Of a DNA stretch of 64,000 nucleotides, positions 17,406 through 27,009 are shown piece by piece. Source of the DNA: Sphingomonas hominis (GTDB taxonomy: Bacteria > Pseudomonadota > Alphaproteobacteria > Sphingomonadales > Sphingomonadaceae); NCBI RefSeq assembly GCF_013328205.1, contig NZ_JABULH010000004.1, positions 248,001 to 312,000 on the forward strand. Direction: 5' to 3'. Every line of letters begins with the position of its first letter. The stretch's first letter is position 1. The notes under the pieces were generated by a model. That model was not told the DNA's origin, searched no databases, and saw only the letters and a program-made list of their open reading frames with translations. A program made the position numbers and the translations under genes.

Positions 17406-19454
17406 TCAACCCGAGCGGCTGCGGCCGAGATACCAGCTCAGGTTCGCCGGCCCGCGGCTCTTCGCGCGTGCGGGATACATCAGGTCGTAGACGACCGCAT
17501 TCTCCAGCACACGCTGCACGTAGTTGCGCGTTTCGCTATACGGGATCGCCTCCACCCAATCGACCATGTCGACCCCGGCGGTGCGCGGGTCGCCGTTGGC
17601 GCGCAGCCATTTATTCACATTGCCCGGCCCGGCATTGTACGCCGCGATCGCCAGCGGGTAGCTACCGTACAGGGTGAAGATGCGCTGGAAATAGCTCGAT
17701 CCCAGCATGACGTTGTAGCTGGTGTCCGCGGTCAGCCGGCCTGCGTCATAAGGCAGTCCGAGCTTGCCCGCCTGCTCGCGCGCGGTGGCGGGCATTAGCT
17801 GCATCAACCCACTCGCGCCCACCGGGCTGCGCGCTTCGCGATCGAACTGGCTTTCCTGCCGGCTGACCGCGTGGATCATCGTCCACTGGCTCTCGTAACC
17901 GCCGGGCACCGGCACCGTCGGGAAGGCGACCGCGCTATATTCGGTCAAGCCGTTCTGCATCGCGTTCCGCCCGACCAGCACCGCCAGATCGGGGCGCCCC
18001 AACTGGCGCGACAGTTCCTCGGTCAGCAGATGGTCGGTGTCGGTCTTCGCATCGCTCGCGATCAGGCGGACGAACGCGGTCTGGTCCTGCCGCTGCCCCG
18101 TTTGCCCGAGCATCTGCGCGGCACGCACCGTTTCACGGTTGAAGAAGGCGGCGCGGATCGCGGGATCGATCGTGCGCGGCGCCACCGTGGGCGGCGCGAC
18201 CAGTGGCTGACGCATGTGTTCCAGCGCCAACTGGCCGTAATATTGGTCGCGGTAACCGCCCGCGCGCGCGAACAGTCCCGCCGCCTCGGGCTTGCCGGCG
18301 GCTTCCGCGGCGCGTGCCGCCCAATAGAAGCCCTTGGCGCGCGTCTGTGGCGACTGGCTTGCCTCACCGTAGCGCTGGAACAGGAAGGCGGCATCAGCCG
18401 GACGGTTGAGCTTGGTCAGTGCCGCTTGACCTGCCAGCCACGCCAGGCTGGTGTAATCGTCGCGCTCGCCGTACGGCTTGGTCGAGATGTCGGTGCCAGC
18501 GGGATAGGCGTCGTCGATCTGACGCGCGATGTCATAGGCAGTCTGCCACTGATTGTCGGCTGCCGCGCCGCGCGCGTTGGTCAGCAATACCTCGTAGAAC
18601 TTCTCGACGTTACCCGGCCGCACCAGCCCCTGCCGCGACCGTGCCAGCCACCCGCGCGCGCTCAGCGACGCGCCGCTGTTGCGCAGCCACACCGCCTTGT
18701 CGGCGAGATAGCCCGCATCGGTCGCGCCCGCCGCATCGTTGGCGGCAGCGAGCGCGGAGGCATTCGCACCACCGGTACGGAACGCCAGCCGAGCCTCGAA
18801 CAACGGCCGTGCGCCCGCACTGGTCAGCGCGATCTGCCGTGCCGCCGCACCCGTCTGACCCTGCCACAGCAGCATATCCATTCGCACATCGTGGTCGGCC
18901 GGTGTCAGCGCGCCCGCGAAGCCGGTCAGCACCGCGCTCTCGTCGGTCGGCGACAGACTGCCGCTGCGCCATGCCGCACGCGCGGCAGCATATGCTTCGG
19001 CCGAGGCACCACTCGCTTGATAAGCGCGCGCGCATGCCAGCCAGCCCCCGCCCGTCAGCGGCGGGAAACGGCGGCAAAAGGCGATCACGTTCGCTGGTGC
19101 GGCATAGCCGCTCGCCGCCTGCTTCTCCGCCGCGCGCCGGTTGGCGACCTGATTGGGCCAACCGGGATGCGCGAGGAGGAAGCTAGCATAAGTGTCGAAC
19201 GGCAACGAGTCGCTCTGTTGCAGCACCTTCCACTGCGCCACCGCCTGCGCCAGCCCGGCCGCCTGAGCTTGCGCGTTCGCCTGTGCGCCAGCCTGCGCAG
19301 GATATTGCCCCACCGAACCGACCTGGCTCTGCGCCAGCAACAGCGCCGCCCCGACACCTGCCATTATTCCGATCAACGCGCCCGCCTTCATCATCACTCT
19401 CAGATTGGTGGACAGGATAGCGATCCAACCCGTATCTGTCCTGAACGACTTCAT
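17406..19454 (-). CDS. Soluble-type lytic murein transglycosylase
   Basis: 682 aa from ATG 19454. A membrane anchor or signal (MMKAGALIGIMAGVGAALLL) comes near residues 20-40, followed by a long Ala-rich helical superhelix typical of Slt70-like enzymes. The C-terminal SLT domain has the catalytic Glu in AVSRQESQFDREA, then GASGLMQLMPATAREQA, the SYNVMLGSSYFQRI segment and AIAAYNAGPGNVNKW. It cleaves peptidoglycan to 1,6-anhydromuropeptides in the periplasm. It diverges from dapA with only 33 bases between start codons, so the two promoters must overlap. It is a paralogue of the partial gene at the left edge. Confidence 0.93.
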   Translation of the reverse strand: MKSFRTDTGWIAILSTNLRVMMKAGALIGIMAGVGAALLLAQSQVGSVGQYPAQAGAQANAQAQAAGLAQAVAQWKVLQQSDSLPFDTYASFLLAHPGWPNQVANRRAAEKQAASGYAAPANVIAFCRRFPPLTGGGWLACARAYQASGASAEAYAAARAAWRSGSLSPTDESAVLTGFAGALTPADHDVRMDMLLWQGQTGAAARQIALTSAGARPLFEARLAFRTGGANASALAAANDAAGATDAGYLADKAVWLRNSGASLSARGWLARSRQGLVRPGNVEKFYEVLLTNARGAAADNQWQTAYDIARQIDDAYPAGTDISTKPYGERDDYTSLAWLAGQAALTKLNRPADAAFLFQRYGEASQSPQTRAKGFYWAARAAEAAGKPEAAGLFARAGGYRDQYYGQLALEHMRQPLVAPPTVAPRTIDPAIRAAFFNRETVRAAQMLGQTGQRQDQTAFVRLIASDAKTDTDHLLTEELSRQLGRPDLAVLVGRNAMQNGLTEYSAVAFPTVPVPGGYESQWTMIHAVSRQESQFDREARSPVGASGLMQLMPATAREQAGKLGLPYDAGRLTADTSYNVMLGSSYFQRIFTLYGSYPLAIAAYNAGPGNVNKWLRANGDPRTAGVDMVDWVEAIPYSETRNYVQRVLENAVVYDLMYPARAKSRGPANLSWYLGRSRSG

Positions 19455-19487
19455 TATTCCACCGCGCCGGAGAGAGCGTTCGTCTTT

Positions 19488-20369
19488 ATGTTCACAGGTT
19501 CGATCCCCGCGCTGGTGACCCCGTTCGACGACGATGGCGCGTTTGCCGAGCAGGTCTACCGTGAGTTCATCGAGTGGCAGATCGCCGAAGGATCCTCCGC
19601 GCTGGTGCCGTGCGGCACGACCGGCGAGGCGGCGACGCTGACAAAGGAGGAGCAGTTCGCGATCGTGCGCGTCTGTGTCGATCAGGCGCGCCGTCGCGTG
19701 CCGGTGATCGCGGGTGCGGGCTCGAACGACACGCGCGTCGCGCGCGAGAACCTCGTCGCCGCGAAAGAGGCCGGCGCCGACGCCGCGCTGATGGTGCCGC
19801 CTTATTACAACCGGCCGGGGCAGGAGGGTATCTTCCGCCATTTCGAGGCGCTGGGTGCGGACGCGCCATTGCCGATCGTGCTCTACAACGTGCCCGCGCG
19901 CACCGTGACCGACATCCTGCCCGACACGCTCGCGCGGATCGTTGAGGCGTTCCCGCAAGTGTTCGTCGCGGTCAAGGACGCGAGCGGCGTCATCACGCGC
20001 GTGTCGCAGCACCGCGCCAGCCTGGGCGAGGCGTTCTGCCAACTCTCCGGCAACGACGATCTCGCGCTCGCTTTCAACGCGACCGGCGGCGTCGGCTGCA
20101 TCTCGGTCAGCGCCAATGTCGCACCGCGCTTATGTGCCGACTTCCAGACGGCGTGCGCCAACGGCGACTTCGCGGCCGCACGGACGCTCCACGATCGGCT
20201 GTTCCCGCTACACACCGCGCTGTTCACCGACGCTTCGCCGGGGCCGGTGAAATATGCGGTCAACAAGGTCAGACCCGACTTCCCCCGCGGGCTGCGCTTA
20301 CCGATGACCTGGCCCGGTGAGGCATCGCGCGCCGCGGTCGATGCCGGCTTAGCGCACGCTGGGCTGTAA
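19488..20369 (+). CDS. dapA: 4-hydroxy-tetrahydrodipicolinate synthase
   Basis: 293 aa, the usual length. It condenses pyruvate with aspartate semialdehyde in the lysine/diaminopimelate pathway. Key residues sit at standard positions: Thr44-Thr45 in PCGTTGEAATL, Tyr133 in IVLYNVPAR and the Schiff-base Lys163 in VFVAVKDASG. ATG 19488 is chosen because the conserved MFTGSIPALVTPF starts there; a far upstream in-frame extension overlaps the transglycosylase gene and is discarded. The purine run CCGGAGAGAG about 10 bases before is a good ribosome-binding site. Confidence 0.98.
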   Translation: MFTGSIPALVTPFDDDGAFAEQVYREFIEWQIAEGSSALVPCGTTGEAATLTKEEQFAIVRVCVDQARRRVPVIAGAGSNDTRVARENLVAAKEAGADAALMVPPYYNRPGQEGIFRHFEALGADAPLPIVLYNVPARTVTDILPDTLARIVEAFPQVFVAVKDASGVITRVSQHRASLGEAFCQLSGNDDLALAFNATGGVGCISVSANVAPRLCADFQTACANGDFAAARTLHDRLFPLHTALFTDASPGPVKYAVNKVRPDFPRGLRLPMTWPGEASRAAVDAGLAHAGL

Positions 20370-20426
20370 GCGGATGGGCGGGCAGGGCAGCACAAGGCAT
20401 CCCACCCGCCACCCGGAAGCACTTCG

Positions 20427-20729
20427 ATGATCGCCGCGCTGCTGCTGCAGGCGGCGGTTGCCGGGCCGATGCTCCCGAAACCCCGCTCCGTGCTGCCGCG
20501 CGACTGCCCCAAGCCGCAGGAAGGCGACACCACGATCATCGTCTGCGGGCGCGGGCAAGAAGAGTTCCGCCTCCGTTCAATCCCCGAGCGTTACTCCGCC
20601 GACCCGCAGGCACTGCCGAAGGCGCAGACTACGATCGGCGGCAACACGGTGGCGGCCGAAGCCGAGCAGGGCGACGTCGGCGGCATCCCGACCAACCGCA
20701 TCATGCTCCGTCTCAAGCGCCCTTTCTGA
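20427..20729 (+). CDS. Small probably exported protein of unknown function
   Basis: 100 aa. The N-terminus (MIAALLLQAAVAGPM) is a short hydrophobic segment that could act as a signal peptide, though it lacks a basic n-region. Two Cys (PRDCPKPQ and IIVCGRG) lie 13 residues apart. The DTTIIVCGRG element is familiar from small sphingomonad periplasmic proteins of unknown role; this is recollection, not a search. It lies between dapA and smpB in the same direction and ends in a basic motif (MLRLKRPF). Confidence 0.7.
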   Translation: MIAALLLQAAVAGPMLPKPRSVLPRDCPKPQEGDTTIIVCGRGQEEFRLRSIPERYSADPQALPKAQTTIGGNTVAAEAEQGDVGGIPTNRIMLRLKRPF

Positions 20730-20818
20730 CGTCCCGTCGGGCTCGGTCGCCCCTTGCGCGGGTTCAATCGTAACGATCGCCCTTTGCCGCCTGCCCCTCG
20801 TGTGCCTACATCGCGGCC

Positions 20819-21301
20819 ATGTCGCGTCCCAAGCCTGCCACCTTCGACAAGAAGAAGATTGTCGCCGAGAACCGCCGCGCGCGGTTCGATTACGCGGTCG
20901 ACACCGTGTACGAGGCCGGCATCGTCCTGACCGGTACCGAGGTGAAGTCGCTGCGCTTCGGCGAGGGGTCGATCGCGGAAAGCTACGCCGAGGTGCGCGG
21001 CGATGAGGTGTGGCTGGTCAATTCCAACGTGCCCGAATTCAGCCACGGCAACCGTTTCAACCACGAGGCGAAGCGTCCGCGTAAACTCCTGCTTCACGAG
21101 CGCGAGATTAACAAGCTGCACGGTGCGGTCGCACGCGACGGCATGACGCTCGTCCCGCTGACCGTTTACTTCAACGGACAGGGTCGTGCGAAGGTGGAGT
21201 TGGCGTTGGCGAAGGGCAGGAAGGCGCACGACAAGCGCGAGCACATCAAGGAACGCGAGTGGAAGCGTGATGCCGGGCGCATCATGCGCGACCACGGCTG
21301 A
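20819..21301 (+). CDS. smpB: SsrA-binding protein SmpB
   Basis: 160 aa. SmpB binds tmRNA and directs it to stalled ribosomes in trans-translation. The conserved core is clear: [38 protein letters not shown], and the tail [20 protein letters not shown] that enters the mRNA channel. ATG 20819. Its stop shares a base with the start of the following DUF2062 gene (TGATG), so the two are coupled. No tmRNA gene is seen in the window. Confidence 0.98.
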   Translation: MSRPKPATFDKKKIVAENRRARFDYAVDTVYEAGIVLTGTEVKSLRFGEGSIAESYAEVRGDEVWLVNSNVPEFSHGNRFNHEAKRPRKLLLHEREINKLHGAVARDGMTLVPLTVYFNGQGRAKVELALAKGRKAHDKREHIKEREWKRDAGRIMRDHG

Positions 21302-21849
21302 TGGCGAGCCGCCCGATGACGGCATGGGACAAAATGGCCGCGTGGAGCAGGCGCAACCTGCCGACGCGCGAGGCGATGGAGCGCAGCCGCATGCTGCGCC
21401 CGGTCGCGCATCGTGTACTCGCGCCCGAATTGTGGCGCTTCACCCGCCGTTCGGTGCCGCGCGGCGTGGCGCTCGGCATGGTGGCGGGCATCCTGTTCCC
21501 GGTCGGGCAGATCGCGATTGCGGCGCTGATCGCGTTGCCGTTCCGCGCCAACGTGCCGGTCGCCGCGCTCGTCACCTTCATCACCAATCCGCTGACGACG
21601 CCGTTCATCCTGTTCGCCGCTTATCAGATCGGCGCGTGGCTGCTGCGCTCGAACGCGGCGGCGGTGGCGCAGCCGGTGGCGGAGGCAGCGACCGGGTGGC
21701 TGCAATGGCTGCGCGACGCAGGGCCGAACCTGATCCTGGGTCTGCTCGTCATCACCGTTGTCAGCGCGCTCGTCGGCTACGGCGCGGCGGCGCTCGGCTG
21801 GCGACTGTGGATCGCGCGCAAGTGGAAGACGCGGCACGAGCGCGATTAG
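21301..21849 (+). CDS. DUF2062 family membrane protein
   Basis: 182 aa. The central region carries the family hallmark: a positively charged RSVPRGVALGMVAGILFPVG leading into a membrane segment, then LVTFITNPLTTPFILFAAY, where the NP-LTTP motif is diagnostic. A last membrane segment (ILGLLVITVVSALVGYGAAAL) is followed by a basic C-terminus. The function of the family is unknown. The start overlaps the smpB stop. Confidence 0.88.
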   Translation: MASRPMTAWDKMAAWSRRNLPTREAMERSRMLRPVAHRVLAPELWRFTRRSVPRGVALGMVAGILFPVGQIAIAALIALPFRANVPVAALVTFITNPLTTPFILFAAYQIGAWLLRSNAAAVAQPVAEAATGWLQWLRDAGPNLILGLLVITVVSALVGYGAAALGWRLWIARKWKTRHERD

Positions 21850-21887
21850 CACGCGCCGCACTGGCGCCTGTTCGGATGTCGCCGTAA

Positions 21888-21903
21888 GGAGGAACATTCC
21901 TCC
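21888..21903. repeat. Short perfect inverted repeat upstream of cckA
   Basis: GGAGGAA and TTCCTCC separated by CA form a perfect 7-base inverted repeat, about 40 bases after the DUF2062 stop and 136 bases before cckA. There is no T-tract on either side, so it is not a typical terminator; it could be an operator. The left arm also resembles a Shine-Dalgarno sequence. Confidence 0.35.
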
Positions 21904-22038
21904 CGCGGGTGACTGCTGATGCGCCATTCGATCCTGTTTTCCACGTGGTCGTGCGCGATCGCGCGCCCGTGCGCATCTCACGCCCACCGCACCGTTCACG
22001 CGCACCGCGCGTGACGCTCAACTGACGATCGCGCGGCA

Positions 22039-24408
22039 ATGCGTGAGGGTGCAACAGGTCCGATGATCGGCGGAACACGCGCTGCCCTGCTTATCGCAGG
22101 CGCGGCGGGTGCGATCGCGGGCGGGATCATTTTGTGGCTGGTCGGCAGCATGATCGTCGCGGCTGGCTTCGTCGCGGCGGCGGTGGTGCTCGCCGGCATC
22201 GCCCTGGCTGTAAAAGCGGCCTTTCCGACCCGCACGGTCGTTGAACCCGAAACCGATTGGTCGCTGGCCTCAGCACTCGCCGGCGCGAACGCCGACGCGA
22301 TTGCGGTAACCGGGCGAGGTGGGCATCTGGTCTGCGCGAACGAGGCATATGAGACGCTGTGCGGCGGGCTTCCCACACCGCCCGCGCTAGCCCTGGCCGA
22401 GCCCGCGCTCGTCGCGCTCACCGCCGCCGGGCGCGACGCCTGGCGCGACGGTCACGCCGCCCTGGCGCAAATCGAGGTCGCGGGTACGCCCGTCGCCGTC
22501 TCGGTGACGCGCTCGGGCCACGCCGGCGACCACCTCGTCTGGCGCTTCACCGGTCATCGCGCAGTCGACACCGTCGAGTCGCTGGTTCGCGAGATCGACG
22601 GGTCGCTCGGCGATCGGCTCGGTGAAGCGGGCATCATGGCCGCACTGATGACGCCCGCGGGTCAGGTGATCGCGGGCAATCGCGTGCTCGGCGCGCGCGC
22701 CACCGGTCAGCCGAACGCTTCTATCACAGGGCAGGATCTCGCCCAACTGCTCGTCGGCGACGCACGAGGCAGCATCCATTTCGCGCGCGACGAGGAAGCG
22801 GGGCCGCTGCGCTTGCTCCAGGTGCCGCTCGGCAGCGGCGAGCAATCCCCCGTCCTCGTCGCGTTGATCGACGACCTCGGCGGCGCGCCCGCGATCGGCG
22901 ATCCGCAGGACGTCCACACACTCCTGTCGGTGATCCCCTTCGGGCTCGCGTTGGTCGACCGCGAAGGCCGGTTCATCGCCATGAACGCCGCCTTCTCGCG
23001 CGTGGCCGGGGTGGAGCCGTCCGCGCCGCCGCTCTATCCCGGCGACCTGGTGGTGCGCGAGGACAAGGCCGCAGTCGCCGACACGGTGCGCCGCTTCGCT
23101 ACAGGCGGCGCGCAGTCGGCCGATCTGGCCATCCGGTTGAAGGACCACCCCGACGAACCGCTCGCGCTGTCGATCGCCGCCACACGCGGTTTCGGTGGCG
23201 CCTCCGTGCTGCTATCCTTCAAGGACAATGGCGAGGAGAACCGGCTGAAGCGTGAGGTGGCGCAAGCGACCAAGATGCAGGCGGTCGGCCAGCTAGCCGG
23301 CGGCGTCGCGCACGATTTCAACAACATCCTGACCGCGATCATTGGGCATTGCGACCTGATGCTGATGCGCCATTCGCCCGGCGACAGCGATTACGACGAC
23401 ATTCAGCAAATCCGCGCCAATTCGAACCGCGCCGCCAGCCTGACCCGGCAGTTACTAGCCTTCTCGCGGCAGCAGACGCTTCGCCCGCAAATTCTGCAAC
23501 TGCCTGACGTCGTGTCAGAAGTGTCGACGCTGCTGCGACGGCTGCTCGGCGAAACGGTCGTGCTAGAGGTCAAGCATGGCCGCGACTTGGGCGCCGTCCG
23601 TGCCGATCCGGGGCAGCTCGAACAGGTGGTCGTCAACCTCGCGGTCAACGCGCGCGACGCGATGCTCGCCAAGGGAGCCGGCGGGCGCGTCACGATCCAG
23701 ACCCGCGCGGCGACGATCGCCGAACTGCGCCACCGCGGCACCGACATCATGCCGCTCGGCGATTACACCGCGCTGGAGATCGCCGACACCGGCACCGGCA
23801 TTCCGCCCGACGTGCTGCCAAAGATTTTCGAGCCCTTCTTCACCACCAAGGAGGTTGGCAAGGGCACCGGGCTGGGCCTCTCGACCGTTTACGGCATCGT
23901 CAAGCAATCGGGCGGCTTCATCTTCGCCGATTCGAAGCCGGGGCAGGGTGCGACCTTCACCATCTACTTCCCGGTTCACGCGGTCAGCCCCGATGCGGCG
24001 CCCTCGCGACCGGTCGCGCGTGCCAAGTCGACCGACACCTGGGGCACGGGCACGATCCTGCTGGTGGAGGACGAGGACATGGTGCGCGCGATCGCCGAGC
24101 GCGCGCTGACCCGCCAGGGCTATACCGTGCTCGCCGCCGATCACGGCGAGGCCGCGCTCGAGTTGCTGGAGAATGCCGAGCGTCCCAGCCTGATCGTGTC
24201 GGACGTCATGATGCCGGTGATGGATGGGCCAACCCTCGCGCGCGCGGTGCGCGCCCGTTATCCCGACATTCCGATCCTGTTCATGTCGGGCTATGCCGAG
24301 GAACAGCTCCGCCGCTCGATCGACCTCGACAATGTCGCGTTCCTGCCCAAACCCTTCTCCGTTCAGCAGCTCGCCGAGGCGGCGCGCGACGTTCTGGCGG
24401 GTGTTTGA
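22039..24408 (+). CDS. cckA: Cell-cycle hybrid histidine kinase CckA
   Basis: 789 aa. Two N-terminal membrane segments (about 15-65), PAS-like regions, then the CckA-type kinase core: [20 protein letters not shown] with the phospho-accepting His at 425, [28 protein letters not shown], and the G boxes DTGTGIP and [11 protein letters not shown]. The C-terminal receiver has Asp722 in [12 protein letters not shown]. The sequence after the H-box is characteristic of CckA, which in alphaproteobacteria phosphorylates the Hpt protein ChpT and so controls CtrA; neither gene is in this window. ATG at 22039; the first eight residues before [10 protein letters not shown] may not be translated. Confidence 0.95.
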   Translation: MREGATGPMIGGTRAALLIAGAAGAIAGGIILWLVGSMIVAAGFVAAAVVLAGIALAVKAAFPTRTVVEPETDWSLASALAGANADAIAVTGRGGHLVCANEAYETLCGGLPTPPALALAEPALVALTAAGRDAWRDGHAALAQIEVAGTPVAVSVTRSGHAGDHLVWRFTGHRAVDTVESLVREIDGSLGDRLGEAGIMAALMTPAGQVIAGNRVLGARATGQPNASITGQDLAQLLVGDARGSIHFARDEEAGPLRLLQVPLGSGEQSPVLVALIDDLGGAPAIGDPQDVHTLLSVIPFGLALVDREGRFIAMNAAFSRVAGVEPSAPPLYPGDLVVREDKAAVADTVRRFATGGAQSADLAIRLKDHPDEPLALSIAATRGFGGASVLLSFKDNGEENRLKREVAQATKMQAVGQLAGGVAHDFNNILTAIIGHCDLMLMRHSPGDSDYDDIQQIRANSNRAASLTRQLLAFSRQQTLRPQILQLPDVVSEVSTLLRRLLGETVVLEVKHGRDLGAVRADPGQLEQVVVNLAVNARDAMLAKGAGGRVTIQTRAATIAELRHRGTDIMPLGDYTALEIADTGTGIPPDVLPKIFEPFFTTKEVGKGTGLGLSTVYGIVKQSGGFIFADSKPGQGATFTIYFPVHAVSPDAAPSRPVARAKSTDTWGTGTILLVEDEDMVRAIAERALTRQGYTVLAADHGEAALELLENAERPSLIVSDVMMPVMDGPTLARAVRARYPDIPILFMSGYAEEQLRRSIDLDNVAFLPKPFSVQQLAEAARDVLAGV

Positions 24409-24471
24409 CGTGGATCAAGCGCGACTGCGCAAAGGTTGCACTCGCCCGCGCGCACGTTATGGCGGCACGCG

Positions 24472-24819
24472 ATGACGATGCGCGTGCTCCTGGTCGAAGA
24501 CGAACCGCTTATCGCAATGATGCTCGAGGACTTTCTCGATGCGCTCGATCGCCAGCATGCCGGCACCGCCGACAGCGTGGCGGCCGCGCTGCCGATGGTG
24601 GCGGCGGGCGGGCTCGATGCCGCGATCCTCGACGTCAACCTGCGCGGCGGCGAGAAGAGCTTCGCGATCGCCGAAGCGCTGGCGGCGAAGAACATTCCCT
24701 TCGTGTTCGCCAGTGGCGGCGGTGGCGAGGACATCGCGCCTGAGTACCGCGACCGCCCGATGCTGCCTAAACCCTATACGATGGAAGGCGTCGAGCAGGC
24801 GCTCGCCAAACTCGGCTGA
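24472..24819 (+). CDS. Single-domain response regulator
   Basis: 115 aa from ATG 24472 (MTMRVLLVEDEP; a second ATG two codons on is also possible). It is only a receiver: acidic residues in LLVEDEPLIA, phospho-acceptor D54 in AAILDVNLRGG, and the conserved Lys in PMLPKPYTMEG. The usual Thr/Ser switch is an Ser in VFASGGGGED. It has no output domain. It follows cckA by 63 bases on the same strand, so it could take phosphate from a kinase such as CckA, but pairing is not proven by position. Confidence 0.88.
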   Translation: MTMRVLLVEDEPLIAMMLEDFLDALDRQHAGTADSVAAALPMVAAGGLDAAILDVNLRGGEKSFAIAEALAAKNIPFVFASGGGGEDIAPEYRDRPMLPKPYTMEGVEQALAKLG

Positions 24820-24896
24820 GGCCTGCGAACTTTTCTGTCTCGGCACAGCTTCGAGGCTTGCCATAGCTTGCGCATGCGCAGCATAGCGCAGGCACC

Positions 24897-26618
24897 ATGA
24901 CCACACGTTTTGACAAGAACCACCTGCCGAGCCGCCACGTCTCGGTCGGTCCCGAGCGCGCGCCGCACCGCAGCTATTATTACGCGATGGGCCTCTCCGA
25001 GGAGGAGATTGCGCGCCCATTCGTTGCACTCGCCTCCGCGGGCAATGACAGCGCGCCGTGCAACACGACACTCGACGCGCAGGCCGATGCCGCACGCCGC
25101 GGGGTGGAGCAGGGCGGGGGCATGCCGCGGCGCTTCAACACCATCACCGTCACCGACGGCATCGCGATGGGCCACCAGGGCATGAAGTCGAGCCTTGTCA
25201 GCCGCGAGGTGATCGCCGATTCGGTCGAGCTATCCGTGCGCGGCCACTGTTACGACGCGCTCGTCGGCTTCGCTGGATGCGACAAGTCGCTGCCTGGCAT
25301 GATGATGGCGATGCTCCGGCTCAACGTGCCGTCGATCTTCGTCTATGGCGGATCGATCCTGCCCGGCCGGTTCGAGGATCGCGACGTCACCGTCGTCGAC
25401 GTGTTCGAGGTTGTCGGCCGCTATGCCGCGGGCACCTGCCCGATCAGCGAGGTGCACGCGCTCGAGAAGGTGGCGTGCCCCGGTCACGGCGCGTGCGGTG
25501 GGCAGTACACCGCCAATACCATGGCCTGCGTCGGTGAGGCGATCGGATTGTCGTTGCCGAACAGCAACATGGTGCCCGCACCTTATACCTCACGCGAGCA
25601 GATCGCGGTTGCGGCGGGCGCGCAAGTCATGGAGCTGCTCGCCGCCAATATCCGCCCGCGCGACATCTGCACCCGCGACGCGTTCGAGAATGCCGCACGC
25701 ATCGTCGCCGCGACCGGCGGTTCGACCAACGGCGCGCTGCACCTGCCCGCGATGGCGCACGAGGCGGGGATCGACTTCGACCTGTTCGACGTCGCCGAGA
25801 TCTTCAAGACCACGCCCTACATCGCCGACCTTAAGCCCGGCGGTAAGTACGTCGCCAAGGACATGTACGAAGCCGGCGGCATCTACATGCTGATGAAGAC
25901 GTTGCTGGCGGAAGGGCTGCTTCACGGCGACTGCCTGACCGTCACCGGACGTACGCTGGCCGAGAACATCGAGCAGGTGACGTGGAACCCCGATCAGAAG
26001 GTGATCTACGACGCGCGCGCGCCGATCACCCCAACCGGCGGCGTCGTGGGCTTACGCGGCACGCTCGCCCCCGATGGCGCGATCGTGAAGGTGGCGGGCA
26101 TGCACCGGCTCCAGTTTGAGGGGCCCGCGCGCTGCTTCGACTGCGAGGAGGACACGTTCGCCGCAGTCGAGGCGCGCCAGATCAAGGAAGGCGAGATCAT
26201 CATCATCCGCTACGAAGGGCCGAAGGGCGGACCCGGCATGCGTGAGATGCTGTCCACCACCGCCGCGCTCTACGGCTTGGGGATGGGCGAGAAGGTCGCG
26301 CTCATCACCGACGGGCGCTTCTCCGGCGCGACGCGCGGCTTCTGCATCGGCCATGTCGGACCGGAGGCAGCGGATGGCGGCCCGATCGCGCTGGTCGAGG
26401 ACGGCGACATCATCCGCATCGACGCCGAGGCCGGCACGATCGACCTAGACGTAGCGGACGCGGTCCTCGCAGATCGCCGCGCGCGCTGGCAGGCGCGGCG
26501 CAACGACTATGGCTCGGGCGCATTGTGGCGTTATGCTCAGAACGTCGGTCCGGCCTACAAGGGCGCTGTCACCCATCCTGGCGCGCAAGCGGAAACGCAT
26601 GTTTACGCGGACATCTAG
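24897..26618 (+). CDS. ilvD: Dihydroxy-acid dehydratase
   Basis: 573 aa, Fe-S enzyme of valine, leucine and isoleucine biosynthesis that dehydrates 2,3-dihydroxy-3-methyl acids. The Cys ligands are visible in [16 protein letters not shown] and [18 protein letters not shown], and the C-terminal part contains [23 protein letters not shown] at 24897. The 3' end overlaps the start of a lipoprotein gene by 20 bases. Length and motifs are typical. Confidence 0.97.
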   Translation: MTTRFDKNHLPSRHVSVGPERAPHRSYYYAMGLSEEEIARPFVALASAGNDSAPCNTTLDAQADAARRGVEQGGGMPRRFNTITVTDGIAMGHQGMKSSLVSREVIADSVELSVRGHCYDALVGFAGCDKSLPGMMMAMLRLNVPSIFVYGGSILPGRFEDRDVTVVDVFEVVGRYAAGTCPISEVHALEKVACPGHGACGGQYTANTMACVGEAIGLSLPNSNMVPAPYTSREQIAVAAGAQVMELLAANIRPRDICTRDAFENAARIVAATGGSTNGALHLPAMAHEAGIDFDLFDVAEIFKTTPYIADLKPGGKYVAKDMYEAGGIYMLMKTLLAEGLLHGDCLTVTGRTLAENIEQVTWNPDQKVIYDARAPITPTGGVVGLRGTLAPDGAIVKVAGMHRLQFEGPARCFDCEEDTFAAVEARQIKEGEIIIIRYEGPKGGPGMREMLSTTAALYGLGMGEKVALITDGRFSGATRGFCIGHVGPEAADGGPIALVEDGDIIRIDAEAGTIDLDVADAVLADRRARWQARRNDYGSGALWRYAQNVGPAYKGAVTHPGAQAETHVYADI

Positions 26619-27009
26619 CGCGGTTCTGCTCGCCGCGCTCGCCGGGGCCTGCTCACCCGAGCAGACCGCGAACACGCAGGTGCTGGCGAACGTCGAGGCG
26701 GTGCAGGACCAGGAGGCGGCCGACGATGGCCTGCTCAACTGTGCGGTCGGTGCGGCCGCCACCTTGTCGCGCGTGTGCAGCGTCGAGCGGCAGGAGAGCG
26801 ACCGTGGGCTCGTGCTGACCGTGCGTCACCCCGACGGCGGGTTTCGTCGCCTGCTCGTCACCAAGGACGGCCGCGGCGTCGTCGCGGCCGATGGCGCGCA
26901 ACCCGCGCAGGTGACGCTGGTCGGCGCCAGTGAGATCGAGGTCGCACTCGGCGACGACATCTATCGTCTGCCAGTGACGGTGAAGCCGACCGACACGAAG
27001 CGTCCGTGA
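26599..27009 (+). CDS. Small lipoprotein of unknown function
   Basis: 136 aa from ATG 26599. The N-terminus [18 protein letters not shown] is a type II signal peptide with lipobox LAGAC, so Cys18 would be lipidated; the following Ser suggests outer-membrane sorting. The mature part has one further Cys pair (LNCAVGAA and RVCSVER) and a beta-rich C-terminal half. No known domain. It starts inside the ilvD 3' end and its stop overlaps the nnr GTG, so all three are read from one message. Confidence 0.78.
   Translation: MFTRTSSAVLLAALAGACSPEQTANTQVLANVEAVQDQEAADDGLLNCAVGAAATLSRVCSVERQESDRGLVLTVRHPDGGFRRLLVTKDGRGVVAADGAQPAQVTLVGASEIEVALGDDIYRLPVTVKPTDTKRP

Noticed and set aside
17871-19487. N-terminal extension of the dapA frame across the lytic transglycosylase gene
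   Set aside because: The upstream part is antisense to the transglycosylase and Arg-rich; dapA begins at 19488 with the conserved MFTGSIPALV.
17406-20042. N-terminal extension of the lytic transglycosylase across dapA
   Set aside because: The extra 196 residues are antisense to dapA. The real start at 19454 precedes a membrane segment.
20819-21301. tmRNA gene near smpB
   Set aside because: No tRNA-like ends or tag-encoding frame could be recognised around smpB; it must be elsewhere.
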